A stretch of DNA of 6,226 nucleotides from Ohtaekwangia sp. (GTDB lineage: Bacteria; Bacteroidota; Bacteroidia; Cytophagales; Cyclobacteriaceae): assembly GCA_021155195.1 (NCBI GenBank), contig JAJNPV010000012.1, positions 1 through 6,226 on the forward strand, read 5' to 3'. Made by a program: the position numbers and the translations under genes. Below the pieces are notes generated by a model, which was not told the DNA's origin, did not search any database, and saw only the letters and a list, made by a program, of their open reading frames with translations. Below, one piece after another: positions 1-5,725 of the stretch. Position 1 is the first letter of the stretch. Each line of letters begins with the position of its first letter.

Positions 1-187
1 TGCAATCGCTAAAAGTTTCCAAAACTTTGCCCTTCACAAGAGAAAATCGACAAAATGTCTGATCCAAGCCTTTGAATGCGCAACTCTGACATTATTGGTC
101 AAAGCCGGTGTTAACTATGTTTGAAACCATATTTTGTCAAAAAGTTCAGTCTCCTCCTTCTGTTTCCCCTGACGTTGCTGCAAAACA

Positions 188-204
188 GTTGCCTTACGGG
201 CAAC
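188..204. repeat. Short perfect palindrome GTTGCC-N5-GGCAAC
   Basis: GTTGCC at 188-193 is the exact reverse complement of GGCAAC at 199-204, with loop TTACG. It belongs to a group of TTGCC/GGCAA modules that continues beyond the truncated LINE copy at 470-505. It ends exactly where homology to the LINE appears to begin, at about 205. Confidence 0.6.
190..204 (+). repeat. Possible left target-site duplication of the truncated LINE copy
   Basis: This 15-nt stretch, TGCCTTACGGGCAAC, ends just before the inferred 5' end of the truncated copy. It matches TCGCTTACCGCCAAC (455-469), which starts right after the A-rich tail, at 11 of 15 positions. All four differences are G/C swaps. Abutting both ends is what a target-site duplication should do. 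However, the identity is imperfect and the neighbourhood is full of related palindromes, so repeat homology is an alternative. Confidence 0.35.
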
Positions 205-414
205 GAGCTTGATTTTGTTAATTTGGCGTCGTCAATGCCAAGTCTTACATTTAGACCCCCCTCTCTTATAAGAACTTTTTGAAAATTGAACTCGAGCGAG
301 CAGTCAGTATGGCTTCAACAAAAATCTATGACATTCAACAATTTTTGACGAATGGCTATATTTAGACTTATTTGAATTAATTAATGGTGTTAGCCACCTT
401 AGAGCAGACTTGTA

Positions 415-420
415 AATAAA
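415..420 (+). promoter_or_regulatory. AATAAA overlapping the ORF2 stop in the truncated copy
   Basis: The hexamer AATAAA shares its first base with the TAA stop (413-415) and is followed by TTCCTTC and then the A-rich tail. The same arrangement occurs in the main element, so the compact 3' end is a property of the family and not of one copy. Confidence 0.55.
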
Positions 421-427
421 TTCCTTC

Positions 428-454
428 AAAATCAAAAACAAAAATAAAAAAAAA
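428..454 (+). repeat. Interrupted A-rich tail of the truncated LINE copy
   Basis: The tail reads A4-TC-A5-C-A5-T-A9. A pure poly(A) tail that has accumulated substitutions would look like this. The main element has an uninterrupted A12 tail, so this copy is probably the older insertion. Confidence 0.7.
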
Positions 455-469
455 TCGCTTACCGCCAAC
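455..469 (+). repeat. Possible right target-site duplication of the truncated LINE copy
   Basis: TCGCTTACCGCCAAC begins at the first base after the A-rich tail and matches 190-204 at 11 of 15 positions. It would be the right partner of a decayed target-site duplication. The same caveat applies: surrounding palindromic repeats could produce the similarity. Confidence 0.35.
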
Positions 470-488
470 TTGCCGTTGAGGCAAAAAA
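470..488 (+). repeat. Left arm of a 19-bp perfect inverted repeat
   Basis: TTGCCGTTGAGGCAAAAAA is the exact reverse complement of 581-599. The two arms are separated by 92 bp. Each arm also contains its own 5-bp-stem hairpin. Terminal inverted repeats of a miniature element are one explanation, but no flanking duplication is obvious. Confidence 0.75.
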
Positions 489-491
489 GTT
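478..491 (+). repeat. 14-bp direct repeat GAGGCAAAAAAGTT, copy 1
   Basis: GAGGCAAAAAAGTT recurs exactly at 644-657, just left of the main element's tail. After copy 1 the sequence goes on to ACCCGTGGGGCAAC. After copy 2 it goes to GAC and then the LINE T-run. This suggests the main element lies in or beside a second unit of the same repeat. Confidence 0.65.
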
Positions 492-580
492 ACCCGTGGG
501 GCAACATGATGTTTTAACGCATAATACATCTATTTTCAATGGAAGTACGCTTAAAAAATGAATTTTGCCCTTACTCCTCA

Positions 581-599
581 TTTTTTGCCTCAACGGCAA
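581..599 (-). repeat. Right arm of the 19-bp perfect inverted repeat
   Basis: TTTTTTGCCTCAACGGCAA pairs perfectly with 470-488. It is followed by a second ACGGCAA (602-608) nine bases after the one at 593-599, so the right side has an extra partial unit. Confidence 0.75.
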
Positions 600-643
600 A
601 AACGGCAAGATGGGAAAAACTTGGGTTTGGCCCACGGTTTGTG

Positions 644-657
644 GAGGCAAAAAAGTT
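644..657 (+). repeat. 14-bp direct repeat GAGGCAAAAAAGTT, copy 2
   Basis: This is an exact second copy of 478-491, ending three bases before the main LINE's tail. Read in the element's sense direction, the 3' flank is GTCAACTTTTTTGCC (660 to 646). Confidence 0.65.
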
Positions 658-660
658 GAC

Positions 661-672
661 TTTTTTTTTTTT
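661..672 (-). repeat. Uninterrupted A12 tail of the main LINE
   Basis: Twelve consecutive T on the plus strand are the poly(A) tail of the minus-strand element, directly after sense CCTTT. Unlike the tail at 428-454 it carries no substitutions, which fits a younger insertion. Confidence 0.85.
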
Positions 673-679
673 AAAGGAA

Positions 680-685
680 TTTATT
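680..685 (-). promoter_or_regulatory. AATAAA poly(A) signal overlapping the ORF2 stop codon
   Basis: In sense orientation ORF2 ends GAC-TTG-TAA and continues ATAAATTCCTTT before the A tail. AATAAA thus overlaps the last base of the stop codon, and only seven bases separate it from the A tract. Typical cleavage lies 10-30 nt downstream of such a signal, so the short gap is unusual. The tail may instead be maintained by reverse transcription priming. Confidence 0.55.
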
Positions 686-3600
686 TACAAGTCTGCTCTA
701 AGGTGGCTTACACCATTAATTAAATCAAATAAGTCTAAATATAGCCATTCATCAAGGAAAAGTTGAATGTCATAGATTTTTGTTGAAGCCATATTGACAG
801 CTCGCTCGAGTTCAATTTTCAAAAAACTCTCGTAAGCGTGCTCGTGGAGAGGGGGTTCTAAATGTAGGGCTTGGCATCGACGACGCCAAATTAAATGATT
901 CACTGCCATACGAAATACTAATTCAACGGAAGAGACATCCTGAGTGGGGGCGCCCATATTGAAGATGTCCATGGGGGAAAACAAGTGAATTCTGTCGCCA
1001 GTCCATTTTGACCAGATAGAACTAGTGTGAACATAGACGAGTAGAGCTTCTGTACAGTCCCAAAAGATATGGTAGGTAGTTTCGGGGTCACCACAGTGGG
1101 GACAGGCTTGTTTGCCGTGGGGGGCCCTTGGAAGGGCATTAGAAAGCATTTTCCAGAATGTAGATTGAATTCTGCGTGTTGCAGGCGTTTTCCAAATCTT
1201 ATTGAACGCTTGCTTGTAGTTGATTTGAAGGTCAGGGTCCTCCGCGCGTTGACGCTGAGTTGCCGTCAGTGTCATGTGATTGCGAGGTGATATTAGATGA
1301 TATATATCACGCAGTGAGGCATCTGAGTCGATTTGTTCGAGCATCTCAGTGTTAGATAGTGCAGAGCAACTTGATCTGATCAGGGAACCTGCAGGGAGTG
1401 AGCGGGACATTTCAGCAAGATGCTGTGATGACCAATGATGATGTGGTAAAGCGATAGTGTTTAGTTGGTGCCTCCAAGCGACAGCCCACCAAGATTCGCT
1501 CGTCTGAGCTTGATTGACCAGCCAGATCCTCTGAGCCTTGATTCTCATTGACACGGACGTCAAACCAATACCACCACACTCTAGTGATCTCTCCATACGT
1601 TTCAGGGACATGGTGAAGTGAGCCGTGTTAGAATTTCGCTTCCAAATGAAGGCTCGCATCGCTCGGTTGAGTCTGGCGAGGGTCGCGCTTGAGATATCCT
1701 CTACTCTGGATACATAAAACAAACGGGGCAACAGATAACAGTTAAGAACAACCGCACGGCCTCTTTCGGAGAGGGGGAAGGACTTCCAATGGTCCATCGA
1801 CTGCACAATTGATTCTACCAGGGTGGGAAGCTGGGGAATGATACCTTGAAGACCAAATAAGATACCAAGATACCTCTCTCCATCGTTCTTGCCCGGCGAG
1901 AAGTCCGACAGGGAGTTGGGGGGCAAACCACGAAAACTGAACAAAGCGCTCTTGCGCTTATTCACCTTGGCCGCTGTGCCCTCTTCATATAATGTAAGTA
2001 GTTGTATCTGTTGTTGGTGAGATTTCCAGGATCTGGCCATAAATGCAATGTCGTCTGCAAAGAACAGACCACGGACATCAACTCCTGGCGCAATCACAAT
2101 GCCAAGAGCATCGGTGTCGTGGTATACAGCACGATTTAAACACTCAATCACGAGGATAAAAAGGAGGGGCGACATGGGGCAGCCTTGGCGGACACCCGAA
2201 TGGAGCGGTATATCTTGAGTGAGAAAACCATTCACCATCACTTGGGCAACAGAATTATTGAGAATGGCGAGTAAAATATCGGCTTGAAGCGCCGGAAAGC
2301 CAATGTGCTCAAGAACGATTTTGATGGCCTGATGCGAGACACGATCAAAAGCTTTTTCGCAATCAACCAGTAAAAGCTGAGGGAAATCAAAGTCATCTCG
2401 CAAAATTTGAGCGATAGCTTCGTTGAGGGCGAGGATGTTGGAAAAGATGGAGCGTCCTTTGACAAAACCGTTCTGTGAGGGCAGGATAATCCGGTTCAGC
2501 GCCGCCTGCATCCTGGTTGCTACTAGCTTACCAAACAGCTTGTAGTCAGTGTCTAGAAGCGAGATGGGACGGCGTGATGAGATTTGATCCAAGGGTAGCG
2601 ACCCCCCTTTGAACAGAGTCGTGATGATCGACCGGCTCCATCCTTGGGGCGGAGCCATATATCCACTCCACACATCGTTGTATTGTTGTATTAAGAAGTC
2701 GGCAAAAAGGTCAGGTTCAAGCTGGTAGAGGCCGTAAGGTGCGCCGTCGAGTCCAGGCGATTTAAATCCATCTGAATCCTTGATCAATTTCACTAACTCC
2801 TCCTTGGTGAATAGGTTGGGAATGTCTTGCATGGCTGCGGGCTCGGCAGGCCAAGCAGTGAGGAGTCGATGGAGAGAAGCCTTGATAATTGGCTTCTCGG
2901 CGTAGAGCTCCGTGTAGTATTCTTGGAAGGATTTGAGTATTCCAGCAGTGTCTGTATGTATTTGGCCTTGTTTATCCTTGATTTCCTTGACCGTTCGATC
3001 GGCCGCGCGGGACTTCAAAATTTTCGAGAGATAACGGCTGGGGAGCTCGAGAAAAAGGTCCCTTCTCCGGTCTCCGAGGGCTTTTTTCATTTCGGCATCC
3101 TTTTCCAAGGCGTTGAGCCATCTATTGGTGTAAATTTTGAGGGTCTCATCGCTGATACCCTCCGAATCTCGCACCAACAAAAGTTTGTTCCACGCAATGT
3201 CCACGCGGTCTAACCACTTGTTCATCACCTGCATTTCATGCAAGTACTCAAATAGTATGTCCTTGAATTCATGCCATTTCAATTCGAGCTGTTTGGCGGT
3301 TAGGAGAATGTTTTTCAAATCCTCTCGCACATCATTCCGAGTAAACATCGTTGGATTCATCCTACGGTACCCAGGACCCTTTGGGGTGGTATTGGCGGAT
3401 GGATCTAAGGTGCAGAGCACCGGGGAATGGTCCCAGTTCCAACTTTTCTGCCTCGCACCGCCTGGTTGGTCCATTTCGTTGTACTCGCGCGTTGGACACG
3501 GTAAAACTGACATGTGCTTGATATTCCAGATGTGTTCTTTCGATATATATATCCTATCCAGTCTACGCCACTTGGGAGGGTTCGAATTGAGAGTTTTGTA

Positions 3601-4224
3601 CGTGAACCACGAGCTAGGGCGCTTATTTCGAGTTTCCTCACGATTTCCTGCCCAATCCTTCAGTAGCCAAGCATCTTGGAGCGAGGAATCGTTGAGAATT
3701 TCCTGTAGAACGCTTGCAAAATGCATTCCAGGTCCGTTAAAACCTTGCGAGTCCTCTGGAGAGAGTACATTATTGAAATCACCTGCCATAATGTCATATT
3801 GATCTATTAGCTCTAATCGTTGGGTTCTCTGAGAGATTTCCTCAAAGAAAACTCTCCGGGACTCCAAACCGGAACAGGGCGCGTATAGCAGGATGGATCT
3901 GAGTTGTAGATCGTTGTATTTGATCGAAAAATCAATCCAACGACCCTCTGGATCAATCTCATGGTTCTCAAGCACGATTCCAGCTGACAAACTCAATACA
4001 GCGACTCCTCTGCTGTTTTCGCCTGTGGGACTCTGGTATGTGGTCCATAATGATTGAATCCCTTGATATTTGAGCTCATTTTCGTATTTGCTAACCGTGG
4101 CGGGACCGCAGTGGGTTTCCGTTAGAAAAATCACGTCGGCCACCGATTTTAGATATCTAATCACAATCTTCCACTTCTCTTTATCACTCACTAACCCTCT
4201 CACGTTCCAGAGTACGATTCTCAT
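685..4224 (-). CDS. LINE ORF2: APE endonuclease, reverse transcriptase, CCHC (1179 aa)
   Basis: This is the retrotransposition enzyme. It nicks target DNA and copies the element RNA from the freed 3' end. The APE endonuclease fills about residues 1-270, with N7 (WNVRG), E36 (TETH), Y114 (YAPC), D149/N151 (GDFNN), D223 (RLDRIYIS) and D265/H266 (DHSPV) all present. The reverse transcriptase spans about 470-800: RPISLLDTDYKLF (552-564), QNGFVKGR (584-591), motif A D621 (DCEKAFD), motif B SGVRQGCPMSP (676-686), motif C FFADD with D724/D725, KVNKRKS (753-759) and YLG (785-787). A thumb-like region with GGIGL (884-888) follows. A C-terminal zinc motif, CX2CX7HX4C, uses C1041, C1044, H1052 and C1057. 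There is no RNase H. The ATG gives the usual endonuclease start and has A at -3, and a TGA at 4261-4263 blocks extension upstream. The length is normal for the L1 group, with no frameshift or internal stop. Confidence 0.97.
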   Translation of the reverse strand: MRIVLWNVRGLVSDKEKWKIVIRYLKSVADVIFLTETHCGPATVSKYENELKYQGIQSLWTTYQSPTGENSRGVAVLSLSAGIVLENHEIDPEGRWIDFSIKYNDLQLRSILLYAPCSGLESRRVFFEEISQRTQRLELIDQYDIMAGDFNNVLSPEDSQGFNGPGMHFASVLQEILNDSSLQDAWLLKDWAGNREETRNKRPSSWFTYKTLNSNPPKWRRLDRIYISKEHIWNIKHMSVLPCPTREYNEMDQPGGARQKSWNWDHSPVLCTLDPSANTTPKGPGYRRMNPTMFTRNDVREDLKNILLTAKQLELKWHEFKDILFEYLHEMQVMNKWLDRVDIAWNKLLLVRDSEGISDETLKIYTNRWLNALEKDAEMKKALGDRRRDLFLELPSRYLSKILKSRAADRTVKEIKDKQGQIHTDTAGILKSFQEYYTELYAEKPIIKASLHRLLTAWPAEPAAMQDIPNLFTKEELVKLIKDSDGFKSPGLDGAPYGLYQLEPDLFADFLIQQYNDVWSGYMAPPQGWSRSIITTLFKGGSLPLDQISSRRPISLLDTDYKLFGKLVATRMQAALNRIILPSQNGFVKGRSIFSNILALNEAIAQILRDDFDFPQLLLVDCEKAFDRVSHQAIKIVLEHIGFPALQADILLAILNNSVAQVMVNGFLTQDIPLHSGVRQGCPMSPLLFILVIECLNRAVYHDTDALGIVIAPGVDVRGLFFADDIAFMARSWKSHQQQIQLLTLYEEGTAAKVNKRKSALFSFRGLPPNSLSDFSPGKNDGERYLGILFGLQGIIPQLPTLVESIVQSMDHWKSFPLSERGRAVVLNCYLLPRLFYVSRVEDISSATLARLNRAMRAFIWKRNSNTAHFTMSLKRMERSLECGGIGLTSVSMRIKAQRIWLVNQAQTSESWWAVAWRHQLNTIALPHHHWSSQHLAEMSRSLPAGSLIRSSCSALSNTEMLEQIDSDASLRDIYHLISPRNHMTLTATQRQRAEDPDLQINYKQAFNKIWKTPATRRIQSTFWKMLSNALPRAPHGKQACPHCGDPETTYHIFWDCTEALLVYVHTSSIWSKWTGDRIHLFSPMDIFNMGAPTQDVSSVELVFRMAVNHLIWRRRCQALHLEPPLHEHAYESFLKIELERAVNMASTKIYDIQLFLDEWLYLDLFDLINGVSHLRADL

Positions 4225-4321
4225 GTTAAGGAAAGAAGAATCAAGTCCAGAAGGCGAGAATCAAGGTGATTGGCCTGAGAGATCGAGAAAAAATCTCTTG
4301 GGCCGTCTCCCAGTGGGGAAC
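4225..4321 (-). other. ORF1-ORF2 junction, pyrimidine-rich, 97 nt
   Basis: ORF1 stops with TGA at 4322-4324 and ORF2 begins at 4224 in a different frame, so the two are separate proteins and not a frameshift fusion. The ORF2 frame is closed by a TGA at 4261-4263. The sense strand here is rich in T and C, especially just before the ORF2 ATG (TTCTTCTTTCCTTAAC). How ribosomes reach ORF2 is not evident. Reinitiation or internal entry is inferred from known L1 elements, not seen. Confidence 0.6.
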
Positions 4322-5725
4322 TCACAAGTTTCTATCCCCAGGTGGCCCTCCTGATGATGTTGGAGGGTTGGGGGAGGAGTTGGAGTGAGGGACGGGTGAG
4401 GGGATCGAGGAGGGGGAGCTGGAGGTATGTTGATTTGAGTTATTTTGAGTTGTTTTCAATAAATTCTTTCCAACTGCAACTCCACTTGTGTCTGCATCGC
4501 TGGATTTTTGCTTGGCGCCCTGGGACGAGTGGCCTTGGGAAGTTGGCCCTTGAGTGGGGGTCGATTTTGGGTTGTCGGAGCTATTTTCCATTGGATTCTT
4601 CTCCGTAGTCTCAGCAGGGGACTTCTGAGAGGTAGCGGGAGAGGAATTTGATGTGGAACTGGGTGGAGGGACGGGAGAGGGGGTTGATTTTGAAGTTGAA
4701 TTGAGTTTTTGATCTGTAACAGCTTTCTGGGAGCTGTTCTTTTGGAGATCAGATTGAGGACTCAAGTGGGAGTTCCTGCTTGAGTGAGGGGCGAATTGGG
4801 GGCCAGGAGCGGGAGTTGGGGACGGGGGTAAGTTGGAGGGGGACACAGGGGAAAGTGCCTTTGAAACTCGATACGCGGCTCTTTTCTCAATGAAAGTGAG
4901 TTGCTTTTGATGGTATTTAGCATGTTCAGAGGTTTGCTTGCGCATCCAGGCGGCTTCCTCAGAGTTTTGCTCAAAAGCGCATTTGTCCTCAGAATGCCCG
5001 GCGTTTCCGCAGTTTGTACAGATGTTAGGCACAGTCCAACGAGCATAAATACCAGCTTTCGACATCTCAGGGGTGGCAAAGGAGTTGAGGAGTAATTGTG
5101 GAGGTACGCCTGGTTTGTTCGTTGGAAAAATGCAAGTCATACTGATTTTCGTCTCCTTTTTCAGGTCCTCTGCGGTTGGGGCTGAGGTACTAGTGATCCA
5201 AGCATCTTTTTGAAGGAGAGTAATCATAGGGGACTTGGAGTTGATGCCCGGGCCAGTTAGAACGATTCGATAAAAGGTTTTTGGAACAATAAGAGCATTG
5301 TAGTCGTGCGTCTTTCCATTTTTGGTGATCTGAACAGGAAATTTTCGCTCTTTACGGTCAAGAGAGCGTATTTTGGGGAGAGAGAACTCAAAGCATCTGT
5401 CTCTCTCCTTCTGATCCGAGAGACTTGAAATTTTCAGCACTTTCATCACGCTATGACCCTCCTTTTTGAACATTTCCGTTCCGGAAAATTGTGGCGAGCC
5501 GCCGTTCTTAGATTCAAAAATTACGCGCCAAATATTCTTATCCTCTTTCTGCTGCAGTTGCTTGGCAGAGCATGAAGCTGAGAGATGCTTAATTACATCC
5601 AACCTTTTTTCAAGAGCAGCAATTGGGAAGTTCGTTTGTAAAGGATCTACTGGAGCTGGCGGGACAACCTGGGCGGCACCACTAGTTTGGGCCTCCAACG
5701 TCGTTGTACCTTCTTTGGGATCCAT
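4322..5725 (-). CDS. LINE ORF1: gag-like protein with one CCHC zinc knuckle (467 aa)
   Basis: This is the first protein of the LINE, expected to bind the element RNA and form the ribonucleoprotein that ORF2 acts in. Direct evidence is a single retroviral-type zinc knuckle, CX4HX4C preceded by CX2: C236, C239, H244, C249 (CTNCGNAGHSEDKC). Residues about 60-235 form a mixed charged and hydrophobic region (KNIWRVIFES, FYRIVLTGPG, MITLLQKDAW) that looks folded but which I cannot assign to a named domain. Residues about 251-290 are rich in charged residues and probably helical. From about 291 to the end the protein is Ser/Pro/Asn/Gln-rich and likely disordered, with PSPVP occurring twice (349-353 and 442-446). 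The chosen ATG has A at -3 and is preceded by a two-codon upstream ORF. ORF2 follows 97 nt downstream. Its position directly before an L1-type ORF2 supports the call. Confidence 0.9.
   Translation of the reverse strand: MDPKEGTTTLEAQTSGAAQVVPPAPVDPLQTNFPIAALEKRLDVIKHLSASCSAKQLQQKEDKNIWRVIFESKNGGSPQFSGTEMFKKEGHSVMKVLKISSLSDQKERDRCFEFSLPKIRSLDRKERKFPVQITKNGKTHDYNALIVPKTFYRIVLTGPGINSKSPMITLLQKDAWITSTSAPTAEDLKKETKISMTCIFPTNKPGVPPQLLLNSFATPEMSKAGIYARWTVPNICTNCGNAGHSEDKCAFEQNSEEAAWMRKQTSEHAKYHQKQLTFIEKRAAYRVSKALSPVSPSNLPPSPTPAPGPQFAPHSSRNSHLSPQSDLQKNSSQKAVTDQKLNSTSKSTPSPVPPPSSTSNSSPATSQKSPAETTEKNPMENSSDNPKSTPTQGPTSQGHSSQGAKQKSSDADTSGVAVGKNLLKTTQNNSNQHTSSSPSSIPSPVPHSNSSPNPPTSSGGPPGDRNL
4661..4683 (+). 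other. G-quadruplex-capable motif opposite the ORF1 Ser/Pro tail
   Basis: Four G-runs (4661-4663, 4668-4670, 4673-4675, 4679-4683) are separated by loops of 4, 2 and 3 bases, which fits the canonical G3+N1-7 pattern. It lies on the strand antisense to the element RNA, so it would form in DNA or first-strand cDNA. Similar but looser G-rich runs lie at 4365-4416 and 4798-4842. All are opposite Pro/Ser codons, so coding bias may be the whole explanation. Confidence 0.45.

Larger units (their letters stand above)
1..204. other. Non-coding left flank, no gene recognised
   Basis: I see no convincing coding frame, RNA gene or known element in this AT-leaning stretch. Its only structured parts are at its right end, where the palindrome at 188-204 lies, and a TTTGCCCTTCAC string near 26-36 that resembles TTTGCCCTTACTCC near 564-577 in the spacer. 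It may be host intergenic DNA or an older decayed repeat, and the sequence alone cannot separate these. Confidence 0.5.
205..454 (+). mobile_element. 5'-truncated, decayed copy of the same LINE (ORF2 3' end and tail)
   Basis: This plus-strand segment matches the 3' end of the minus-strand LINE at 661-910. From 218 onward it follows the ORF2 C-terminus (LIWRR.CQ.LHL..PPL, then IELERAV.MASTKIYDIQ, then LINGVSHLRADL). It includes the stop codon at 413-415 and the short 3' UTR. I count about a dozen substitutions, a deletion of about 10 nt near 268-275 and a 1-nt frameshift near 340-346, so it is a pseudogene. A weaker match at 205-216 (to the codons for ELVF) implies a further deletion of about 16 nt and places the 5' truncation near 205. 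The tail at 428-454 is A-rich but interrupted. The copy lies tail to tail with the main element. Confidence 0.9.
455..660. repeat. Spacer between two LINE tails, rich in TTGCC/GGCAA palindromes
   Basis: This 206-bp stretch holds no supported gene. It contains many GGCAA (480-484, 500-504, 595-599, 604-608, 646-650) and TTGCC (470-474, 565-569, 585-589) words. Chance would predict fewer than one such 5-mer, counting both orientations. Several form hairpins: TTGCC-GTTGA-GGCAA at 470-484, GTTACCC-GTG-GGGCAAC at 489-505 (one mismatch in the stem) and TTGCC-TCAAC-GGCAA at 585-599. Its centre, about 506-563, is AT-rich and unremarkable. It could be a decayed miniature element or a simple palindromic repeat. 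I do not recognise a family. Confidence 0.6.

Noticed and set aside
459..650. 63-codon minus-strand open frame in the spacer
   Set aside because: It is made of the palindromic repeats, starts and ends inside them, and has no coding features.
188..660. CRISPR-like array suggested by repeated palindromic words
   Set aside because: The units differ in sequence and spacing, there are no regular spacers, and the context is a eukaryotic LINE.
539..766. 75-codon plus-strand open frame crossing the T-run
   Set aside because: It runs through the palindromic spacer, the LINE poly(A) tail and antisense ORF2, so it is not a plausible gene.
2827..3213. 128-codon plus-strand open frame
   Set aside because: It is antisense to ORF2, with no domain and no independent support.
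3137..3802. 221-codon plus-strand open frame
   Set aside because: It lies wholly antisense to the endonuclease part of ORF2, has no recognisable motif and is best explained as a shadow of that coding sequence.
685..4224. Group II intron or bacterial retron reverse transcriptase
   Set aside because: The APE endonuclease, the L1-type RT blocks, the C-terminal CCHC, the poly(A) tail and the upstream gag-like ORF fit a LINE and not a bacterial element.
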